Source of the DNA: Amblyomma americanum
Taxonomy: Eukaryota; Arthropoda; Arachnida; Ixodida; Ixodidae
Length of the DNA: 64,000 nucleotides
Assembly: GCF_052857255.1 (NCBI RefSeq)
Contig: NC_135498.1
Coordinates: 159,759,124 to 159,823,123, forward strand
Reading direction: 5' to 3'
The notes under the pieces are model-generated. The model was not told the DNA's origin, ran no database searches, and saw only the letters and a list, made by a program, of their open reading frames with translations. Shown one piece after another: positions 55,535 through 64,000 of this stretch (within the stretch, counting starts at the first letter, position 1; every line of letters starts with the position of its first letter). The translations under genes were made by a program, and so were the position numbers.

Positions 55535-56671
55535 GTGATGGCTGAATGAACTGAGGGCTCATTTAACATGGGGATAACTGATGTTTTATTTCAGTCGAGG
55601 CTACATAGGTCTGGTTACGAGAAATACAAAGGTGAGTCTGCTGCTGCACAGCAGCTTGAGAGACGACACCGTGTGTAACATGAGCCATGGTCTGCTCCCT
55701 GCTTACTTGAGGGTGAGGAGGATGACGGCCACCGGCCAGTGTGCCTGGCTTGTTGCTTGCCGTTGCTTGCTCAGATTGCTGCACATCCAATGCGTCACTG
55801 GTATAGCTGGTGCCATCTATAGCAGCTACTTATGCATTTGCGTGATATTTGAGTTGAAGCTGCTATCAAGGTTAAGTTCATGTCATGACGATACATGCAG
55901 ACTATTTTCATAGATATTGACCCTGCCGTTTATGCAGTGGGGGAAAAGTTTCGGCAAGGAGGATCATGGCTAATCCTGGTGCTGAGAATCTAGGAGGAGG
56001 CCAACTCACTGCCTTGAGCAGGTGCTGCCTTTTCTATTTTTTCTGCACATGCTTACAAAAGGTCCGAATTTGCCAGAGGTGTAACACTTCTGAGAGTAGG
56101 TGGTACAAGTGCACAGCTTTTACGTTGTTCCTTCGTGTGAACGTTTTGTTGCTTTTATAGCTGCTGTTCAGAATGTGGTATCCTTGCGGTTGTTGGTTTT
56201 GCCAACTTCATTTTTTGCTGCTTGCACATCTTATGCTCACAGTTTTTATGCTTGGCATACTGCACTCTTGTCTAGTGTCAAATGCCATTTATGAAAAAGC
56301 TGCTTCGTCAGTGCTGCATCTTTCATTCCTGCTATGATGCGGTCCTGATGCCTGTTTTATCCCCAGAATTACATTTTTCTGCTTGTCTTTAGAGGTATGT
56401 TATGAATTTGATGAACATTGTGTTATATTTCTATTGCATTAAGTTGAATACAGCACAAGCGTATATTCCGGGCAACACATTGGCCGCAAGGCCTGGCAGA
56501 ATGAAAGAGGATGGTATTTGGAGTGGCAGGTGCCTTGAAAATAGAAAGATGTGCTGCGCATATTGAACGTTCTCAGTCTCGCATAAGCTGGAGGTGGCTC
56601 TTCGTCCCTCAGTACCTCTCCCTAGCCTCCTAGAGCTAAGTTCCGTTCGTCGCTTGGTCGGCTAACCTGCC
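55535..56671. other. Unassigned sequence
   Basis: Nothing recognised. The part next to 56640 may be the leader or LTR of the following Gypsy element. Confidence 0.3.
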
Positions 56672-59240
56672 ACGATGGAGTGTGTCGACACCAGTCTTCA
56701 GCCCAGTCCACCATCCTTCCACCTGCAGCCTGGGATCAACTGTAACTACTGTCCCTGCGCTGCCAGGCCAGCCTACTTGGACGGTGAGCACCTGCGGCAT
56801 AATCTTCCTGTTTTTGTGAGCCTTCGTGGTGACGAAATTGAAAACTAGCTGCAGCAGTACGATTGCATAAGCACTTTCAGCAACTGGGACGTTTTTATGG
56901 AATCTTATCAACCTCTCCTTTTATTTGTTTGATGTGGCCAAGACTTGCTTTCTCAACCATGAACACAATTCCTGACCGGCACAATTCTCGTCGCAGTTTC
57001 GCCATATATTTGGGACCGTCCAAGCTGGCCCTCCAGTCTACAATAAAAGTTTGGACACTCACGTTTAGCCTCCAGGAGAGGTTTAACCATCCTACATTGA
57101 GAACATGCTTGCTCTTTGCTTCCGTATGAACAGCGCTATACCTAAAGCAGGCTGTGATTGCCATGTCCTGAAAGGCATCGGCTTATTTTCGCTGCCCATA
57201 GCCCTTCCACGATACTGGACGTTCGCACCACGTATCAGTGTCTCGACGACCTGCAGTCACTCCAACTTCAAGAAACCTGCGATTCCCGCCTCTCTGGTGA
57301 TGCAAACTTGCACACCCTGATTTGCTCGATTGTCCACGAAGAACTCCATGGCTACATTTCATCATCTGGAGCCTGTTTCCCACCCTCTCCTCCTTCCTCC
57401 CATTTGCGTGAAATGATCAAGGATGAGCTGGCCTCCTTCATGCGCCCCTTCAGCCAAGAACCACCTCTCTCACACTGCATCGAACGTATACGGAAGTTGC
57501 TGCAACACCACCCTCATCTTTCCTGCTGTCCCACTCTAAACCTGTGCTACAGAACCTCGCTATTTTCTTCAAGAGCTTCCCCCTGTGCTTATCCTGCATG
57601 TAGTGTCTGCGTTCACCCCAGCCCATATGTTTTACTGCGGCATTCTTGGCCGTGTCGCCAGTGTCTGTTACCGGCGCATGCATGACGAACGTGACAGTTA
57701 CAGCGCTATTCGACGCGACATGTACCTGCTGCTACCGTACCACCCAAAATACGACTTTATCGACCCTCGTCATTCCCCTTCCCTGCTGACCATCATCCTG
57801 ACCTATCATCCTGACCAAGCTTTCACCATCTCTGCATCATGCCCCCACACCCTTCACTCACCCTTTCACCCTTGGACTGTCGCCTGAAAAACTGACTTCT
57901 GCAGTTTCCAGATAAAACTGCACCGCCACCTCATCCTACAATTCCTCCTCTGGCACTGTTTAATATGTTGTTCGTAAAAGTTTAAGGAACTTTTGTCAAA
58001 GCAATAATTCATATCGGCGCCGCTCTTTCCATCTTCCATTCTGGCTTTTGTTAACATTTGAAAAAATCCGTACTCCCTACTCTAGTCGGCATTTACGTAC
58101 TCGTAATCAGGCTCCGATACATCCTTAAGGCTGTGCACACCTCGGGTCACTATCAGCGGCATCCGCCATCATCGAGGTCGCTGTGCTCTCTTCCTGTGCT
58201 GATCAACTTATTCTTGGCTGGGATTTTTTTTCATCAGCATCCATTGTTATTTAGTGCTGCCAACCAACCCTTCAGGTTACTGAAACAGGCAACTGTGACC
58301 TCTCTGAACAAGCATTTCACTGCTTGGTTGCAGCCGCCGAACATGTCCTTTATTCTGGCTGGGACATTATTATTCCACTCGTGTTTGTACCATATTGCAA
58401 ATGGGGATGTATTGGTCATACTGAGCCCGCACTTTCTGTCCCAAGGAATTTTTACTGTTGCATCGCTTCTTTGTTTTAAAGCGAATGCTTTACTACTCCC
58501 CTGTGTAGCTTTTTCGCCATGTGCATTGTGTGCACGAGTTTGACCATGAACCAAGAAGAAACCGCATGACAGCTCTGACATCACTGAGCCACCACCACCG
58601 CCGAAACCGAGCGCTTGCCTCTGCCTAGTCATATGACAGCCATGACCTCACTCAACCGCAGCTATGCCGAACTGCCTCGTGAACTGTCTACGTCTCGGAG
58701 GTTTTGAAGCATCGTTCATTGGGTGACCAACCTCTCGCGATCAACCATTAATTTAACTGCCAGGGTGGCAGGGTGGTCACGCTGTCTATCCAGTGTGCGG
58801 AATGCACTCAACGTTACAGACACCAAGCGGCACCTAGTTTCCCAATACCACAGCATTCACTCTCTAACCAGGTTCAGCAGTAGTTATACCACAGCTAACA
58901 TTTATGTGGTTCGTCTCTACGGGCCACTCGTTGCTTCAGACAGAATTGCTCAGCCTATGACGCTTGACAAGCTGTGCCACCTGCTCACCTCTTCTGCTCC
59001 CTTCAGTGCTATTCTTTCTGGTACCACCAGCCCCAACCTCACCTCAGACCAGGCTCAAGCCTTGATTGCCATCCTGGAGAAGGGACGCCTCTGTTTTCGA
59101 TATCCATTCTGCAGTTTGGTCTAAGCATCTGCAGCCACCCTTCACAACAAAACTGATGGATCTGTGGCCATTCATCGCTGCCCGTAAGAGTGTCTAATTC
59201 CGAACACCAGATTATCCAGGCAGTTGTTGATGTGCTGCAT
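56672..59240 (+). pseudogene. Gypsy element, decayed gag to start of RT (plus)
   Basis: From ATG 56672 worn gag: LQQYDCISTFSNWD (compare IQMYERVSTYNRWD in the minus Gypsy at 41.2 kb), then HVLKGI, DVRTTYQCLDDLQSLQL, and LREMIKDELASFMRPF. A damaged zinc knuckle FYCGILGRVASVC lies near 57.63 kb (first Cys and His lost). The frame 58723-59124 holds LTSDQAQALIAILEKG, followed by worn TDGSVAIHRCPYKS, the segment just before the RT. The part 57900-58700 does not fit Gypsy and may be a later insertion. No LTR was found. Confidence 0.65.
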
Positions 59241-59559
59241 TGCCACACCATGTCTTGCATTCAGTCCTTGGTCCTTGCCAGTCGTATTATTGCAAAAGGA
59301 TGATTATTCAGTATACATTTTTACATAGAATATCGTGCTCTTTTTTCTCCAGTCCCCTCCTGTGCTCCTGTTGCTGGCAAATACCAATGCGTGAAGATCA
59401 CAAAGAAAAGACAGCTTTCACGACCAGATGGATAATACAAATTCATCATTATGCAATTTGGGCTGTGTAACACTTCCTCTAAATTCGAGCGCATAATTGA
59501 TACGGTTCTCAGAGTTCACTAACAAAAGACTTGCCTTTGCTACCTGGGTGATTTTGTCA

Positions 59560-60060
59560 TCTTTTCGTCAAAATTTTCTGACCACCTGAAACGTCTGGAT
59601 GATGTCTTCAGCCCAGTATGACGAAATGTTGTTTTGCCTAGGGCAAAGTTTACATAGGGCAGACAGGGCACCGTATTTATGTTTGCATTCATGAGCATGA
59701 GAAGGCAATTGAAAACCATCAACAGCATCACTTATGGGCACATTGCCTAGCGCACAAATGCGAGCCTCTGCTAGATTATGTTGAATTCTGTTGAAATGCA
59801 ATAACAAAAAAGAACTGGCACCAATCGAAGAATATTTTGTCAATAAGAATGAAAAAGAAAAATGTGGCAGTGACACGTTGATCAAACTATAACAATGAGG
59901 TTTGTTTTCTCGAAGGCACGGTGATATAGATATTTTCTTGTCTATCTGCTTTTGATGCCCTTCTGCGGCACTGGCAAAGACATGTATACACATCTGTTCT
60001 TCGAATAAACGTGCTGTTAGTTAGCACCTGTCCTGTTTTGTCCTCTTTTGTTGAACGTTC
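59560..60060 (+). pseudogene. Penelope-like element: GIY-YIG remnant and tail
   Basis: From 59640 the translation GKVYIGQTGHRIYVCIHEHE is the YIG half of the nuclease with its Glu, followed by HLWAHCLAHKCEPLLD (zinc-binding His/Cys). A stop ends it near 59790. The tail with cgaataaacgtgctgttagt and gcacctgtcctgttttgtcc runs to ~60060 and matches other PLE tails here. The RT is missing. Confidence 0.75.
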
Positions 60061-60184
60061 GATATGCGCAACCCATCTTATCCCTTGAACCAACTCTCAC
60101 AACTCCGCATCTTACAGCCTTGGTAATGTTCCCACATGCTTTGGTCGTACTTTTGTGCTTCTTTCCATCCTTTCATTTCCTAGC

Positions 60185-60330
60185 GTGAGTTGCGGTATGC
60201 CTTGTAGTGTGCAGGTGCACCTTAGAAACATAAAACACGGGAAAACAAGATGAGGGATGACACAACACGAGTGCTTCTCACAGCTGAAGTTTTATTCGAA
60301 GAACACGGATACAATAGCCAACCTCATAAA
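60185..60330 (-). repeat. Penelope-like element 3' tail (minus)
   Basis: On the minus strand cgtgttcttcgaataaaact and cactcgtgttgtgtcatccc resemble a PLE tail with its ttcgaataaa word. It faces the plus-strand tail that ends 120 bp earlier. Confidence 0.5.
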
Positions 60331-60469
60331 CCCTCTACTAAAGAGCCTGGAAACAAACAGCTGCAAAAGAAAAAAAGTTGCAGTGTTGACAAAATTTTAG
60401 GATACGTGGACATAGGTTACACTTTACGGCAAAACCTACATGTTTGAGGTGTTTTCAGTTGTTCCTACA

Positions 60470-61780
60470 TTGTTTGCATTGTTAGAGGGACTCTAACCCT
60501 GATCAGCCCAATTGTGAGCTCCAATTAAATGATGTCAAATGACAGTTATTCATAGTTTGAGGCAGAGCTCTTGTAATATAGGTGGTGTGAGTTGCAGGGC
60601 AGTAGGTTAGCTGAAGAAATAAAACGCATGGCACGATAAGTACAGAAGCAACAATGGTGTTTTCTCATACATAAAAGGTGTCTACCATGCTCCTCAGTGA
60701 TGCTTGTTTGACTTTGCAAATCATGCGTGTTACCCATTTGTTACTGTTTTGCAATTGTTTTTTTGGTTGGTCACGTTGTGTTTACAGCAGTTGCCTTGTG
60801 TGGTTGTGCTCTGCATTTTTGTACAACTTGCGGTGCCTGATGAGTTCTGTGTCATCAGTGTGAACAAGCATCCTCTTGCTTAATCCAGCCTCTGGAAGTT
60901 CCACATGTAAACATTCACTCAGATGATGCGCCACATGTTCATTCAGTGTACCGTTGTACCTGTCAGCTGGTTTTTCTAGATGTGTGCATGTTACGTAAAA
61001 CTATGTGTGTGTTATGCTGGTAGTTGTGTGGCTTAGCTGCACGAGCACTTGTCCGCTTAACTTGCATCGTCTAATTTTTGCCACGAAGAATGAGCCTTAT
61101 GCATCTGCCAGCCAGACTACTTTTTTTGCAAAGGCCTGTTGGTAGCTATCACCATTTGTCCTTGTGTGTGAAACTTGCATTTATATGTGTGCAGTACGGA
61201 AAATTGAGGACAAAAGAGAGATTATGCAAGCACTATCCTTTGGATGGTCTATTGAAAAACAAATTATATGCAACGAAATTAAAAAAAGCAAAGAGCCAAA
61301 ACAAGAATAAAGTGGGAAAAAGATAACTAAAGCCAGGTGCGTGCAATTGCAGGGTTGGCAATAGTTGCAAATAATTAAGGAAGTCAATCTGGTTACATAT
61401 CATTGAAGGTTGGCTGACAAAAGGACTGGAGTTGTGTCCTATCAGAACAGTTTCAGCCATTTAGCATGCGCGGTAAGCAATGCATTTCATGAAAATGCAA
61501 GCATTAGTAAAATTTAGTCCGCAGCCACAAGAGTTATAGTCATTTGATGAATAGAAGGTTGTTGGATCTTTTAATGAATTTAAATGTCATTTCAAGTGCA
61601 TATTGACACACCATCCTGATTGTCGAGTACACATCTTGCAGGAGAAACCAGAGCATTGGTAAACAACTCCTCAAGTAGCACTTAGTAACATGGGTAATGT
61701 GCTTGACCTGGCATGCATTCTTACAATGGCCGTGACTGTTTCAGCGTTTCCACTTTTGTGGGCAGTGACCTTGGGTGCAA
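60470..61780. other. Unassigned sequence
   Basis: No gene or element recognised. Confidence 0.35.
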
Positions 61781-61789
61781 TGGTAATCC

Positions 61790-62030
61790 AACCAGAAAAA
61801 AGCTTCAGTTTAAGCTGAGGAAAGTGCAGAAAAATATGAGAAGGAAAATGACAGGGATAACGTGAAGAGACAGGAAGATATCCTAGCGAAAATAAAGAAA
61901 TTGGCATGGGCAGGGCATGTAATGCGAAGGCAAGGTAACTGGTGGTCCCGCAGGGCAATGCAGTACATTTCAGAAAGGAGTAAAACGTAGCAGGCGACAG
62001 CAAAGACTGAGGTTATTTGGAGGTGCCTTT
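61790..62030 (+). mobile_element. RTE LINE 3' region, decayed
   Basis: ggcatgggcagggcatgtaa then tgcgaaggcaaggtaactgg is the RTE tail segment (WAGHVMRRQGNWW) also seen at 1.8 kb and 10.2 kb. The terminal tgatgatga repeat is lost. Confidence 0.65.
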
Positions 62031-62039
62031 AAAAGTCAA

Positions 62040-63329
62040 AACGCCACGATAAACTATGCACACCCATTTAGGTGGCCATGACTGTTGTCATAGATGCTTG
62101 CAAAGCTGTCACTTTTCTATTTTGCTCCTGTTTTACTGCACATAATTTGCTGCTTATTTCAAACGATCTTCAGTAGAACTGCACTTGTTTCATAGCTCTT
62201 CTGTCCTTTATCTTCGTCCGTCCGTGTTGCACAAATATGAACTCATTTCAACTTGGCCCAGCCTCATTTCCTCTGAGCCTTGCATATACAAGAAAATTTT
62301 GGTGCATAATTTGCACGAAACATTTTTCCCCAGTGAACTAAATCCTGCCTGGAGAACTCAGCTATTTTATCACATGTTAGATGGAATTGGTTGGGTGGGT
62401 GTTTTGAGGGTTTTAGTGCTTTATGTGCTCAGGATGTGCTCTGATAAAGCTACCTTTGTGTTCATCTTTACACGTTGTGCAGGCCCCCTTTTAGAATGCC
62501 TTGTGAGGACACTGCATATAGCGGCTGCCTGACAGTTGCAGTTTTGGATTGGACTTCCAGGTTGTGCTGTTGTGTGCGGTCACATTCATTTGTTGGCCAT
62601 TCGAAGCAAATAGTGGGCATTAAGCTTTGCTCTTTAGTGTACTATTACCAGTAGCTTGAACACTGAGGTGCTTTGTGCTTTTGGAGAGTTCTCTTTAGTT
62701 AAATACAAGGAATCTCTTGTATGAAATATTAAGTATCGTTATTGCTCTTTACATGTCGGTCAGGTGCCGCAAATTTGGCCAGCTGCTCCTGTTCAATGCC
62801 ATTTGCACTGCACTTCGATTTAGAACCCCGTTTTTATACCTGGGCTTGTTCACCTGTTGCATAGTTGTCCTATTTTATAAAGCAGTCTCATATGTGATAG
62901 TACAAGTTGCTGACATGTCTATTGAACACTTTTACATGAAGCTCTGCCTCGGAGATTAAAAGAAAACGGATTTTTTCACAGATTCCCTGCGTTTAGTCGA
63001 TACTTATGCGGTAGTCTCTTTCCCTCTATCGCAGCAATCACAAAGGCCAGCGAATATGAGAGATAAAGGGTAATTGGAGAGGGTTTGTTTTCCGACACTG
63101 CCTCATTTGGGTGCCACTGCTATTAAAAAGGTACTGACAGAGCCAGCAATCTCTGCCACGCAGAGCACAAGGCATGCCTCTTTATAAATGTGTTGAAGTG
63201 GTTGCAGTAAACTATATATTTTTATGCAGTAAACTAAAAATAATCAGAAAAAAACATTTCACAATATTTTTCGACAAATACATCCCTTTTCACCCCACCT
63301 TACTCTGGAGAGAATGCAATCGTAGACTT
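62040..63329. other. Unassigned sequence
   Basis: No gene or element recognised; the longest frame (115 codons, 62185-62532) has no motif. Confidence 0.35.
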
Positions 63330-63572
63330 ATATAGTAATTGTGAAGGTGTTTATTCGAACCGCAGGTCGGTAGGCTTTGGTCGGACGGAGGCACGACGGA
63401 CACACTCACAGGCGTCACTCGAGAATCACAGCTGCACTTTGTCTACCTCTTCTCTGCGCTGCTCGAACTCCTGGCGGTCGGTCCCATTACATGGTTTACG
63501 CAAAAAGCGTACAGGCGCTAAAAGACGAAGACAAGCACACTCAAGACAGGACAGTCTTGCTGTCCCATTACA
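63330..63572 (-). repeat. Gypsy 3' LTR (partly defined)
   Basis: Begins tgtaatgggac directly downstream of the integrase end and a purine-rich ggcgaggaag, and contains aataaacacc near its end. The far end is not fixed because the partner LTR lies outside the window. It carries a 70-bp insertion. Confidence 0.6.
63492..63561 (-). mobile_element. 70-bp Penelope-like tail insertion in the LTR
   Basis: gtcccattaca at 63481-63491 and 63562-63572 is an exact 11-bp duplication around a 70-bp stretch that, on the minus strand, reads ctgtcctgtcttgagtgtgc then ttgtcttcgtcttttagcgc, similar to PLE tails in this window. Confidence 0.7.
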
Positions 63573-63610
63573 GTTACTTCCTCGCCAAATAAAGGAGCCA
63601 CCCTGGCGAC

Positions 63611-63998
63611 TTACGGGGAGGAAGGCATGGGCGGATCATAATAAGGCTTGAGACGCTCGACATGCACAGATTTGCGCCCCCGGCGACGGTGGTCCGCAGA
63701 AGGGGCGAGCGGCTCAACGATGTAATTCACGGGAGAAGTTTGTTGCACCACGCGGTAAGGTCCGTGATAGTGAGAAAGCAGATTTGTGGCGAGGCCGGGA
63801 GTAGAGGAAGGCACCCAGAGCCAAACATGGGCGCCAGATAGGTATGACGCGGGAGGGTTCGAGGAATTCCGACGGTGCTTCTGATGCCATTGGAGCTGCG
63901 TAGTGAAAGTTGCCGGCATTCTTCGGTATAAAGGTGAGCTTCGGAAAGTGATGTGGTCTCGGAAGGCTCAGTGCGATAAGGAAGGATGGTGTCCATGG
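63611..63998 (-). pseudogene. Gypsy integrase C-terminus (continues past the window)
   Basis: The frame 63611-63919 has the GPY-type domain: NLLSHYHGPYRVVQQTSPVN, YIVEPLAPS, and ends VHVERLKPYYDPP before the stop. A second frame (63727-63996) carries the upstream part, so at least one frameshift lies near 63850. The element's RT and integrase core must lie beyond 64000. Confidence 0.8.
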
Positions 63999-64000
63999 TA

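Overview
The window looks like ordinary nuclear DNA of an ixodid tick and is made almost entirely of transposable elements. The tick call rests on three copies of a tRNA-derived SINE resembling the Ruka family described from ixodid ticks, with RTE, I-clade, CR1-like, Penelope-like, Gypsy, hAT and Tc1/mariner remnants. I recognise no host protein-coding gene, no rRNA and no functional tRNA. All coding relics except one are broken by stops and frameshifts.

The exception is the main result. Positions 25429/25430 to 35315 form a ~9.9 kb P-element-superfamily DNA transposon lying inside an old Gypsy retrotransposon. A shared word (gtttggac, 8-9 bp) flanks it, and removing the insert rejoins the Gypsy integrase in frame. 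Its single gene, on the minus strand, can be read through eight exons with GT..AG introns and no internal stop: a THAP zinc-finger domain split over exons 1-2, five tiny exons (27, 63, 72, 75 and 63 nt) all bounded by phase-1 introns, and a 2,264-nt last exon with the whole RNase-H-like catalytic core. The predicted protein is ~949 residues.

Layout. 1-2.0 kb: Penelope-like element with an inverted copy of its 3' tail, then an RTE tail. 2.0-7.1 kb: unassigned. 7.1-13.8 kb: LINE scraps, a SINE, an RTE remnant interrupted by a clean hAT-type element, a foldback element and a mariner-type MITE. 15.0-19.2 kb: decayed but nearly complete I-clade LINE (minus). 19.2-35.9 kb: Gypsy (plus) carrying an inverted-repeat MITE, a 795-bp solo LTR with 5-bp TSD, and the P transposon. 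37.8-42.8 kb: CR1-like LINE tail, Harbinger-type transposase N-terminus joined to a minus-strand Gypsy fragment, and a mariner-family transposase pseudogene. 45.9-48.8 kb: two SINEs around a minus Penelope-like element and a LINE RNase H scrap, with a hammerhead-ribozyme-like core nearby. 53.1-59.2 kb: two decayed Gypsy elements in opposite orientation. 59.6-62.0 kb: Penelope and RTE tails. 63.3-64.0 kb: end of another Gypsy (minus), its LTR carrying a 70-bp Penelope-tail insertion.

The elements do not form a pathway; they form a nested record of insertions. The Gypsy is oldest (stops throughout, diverged LTRs), the solo LTR and MITE came later, and the P transposon, still open, is probably among the youngest. 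All family names come from reading motifs by eye without a database search.
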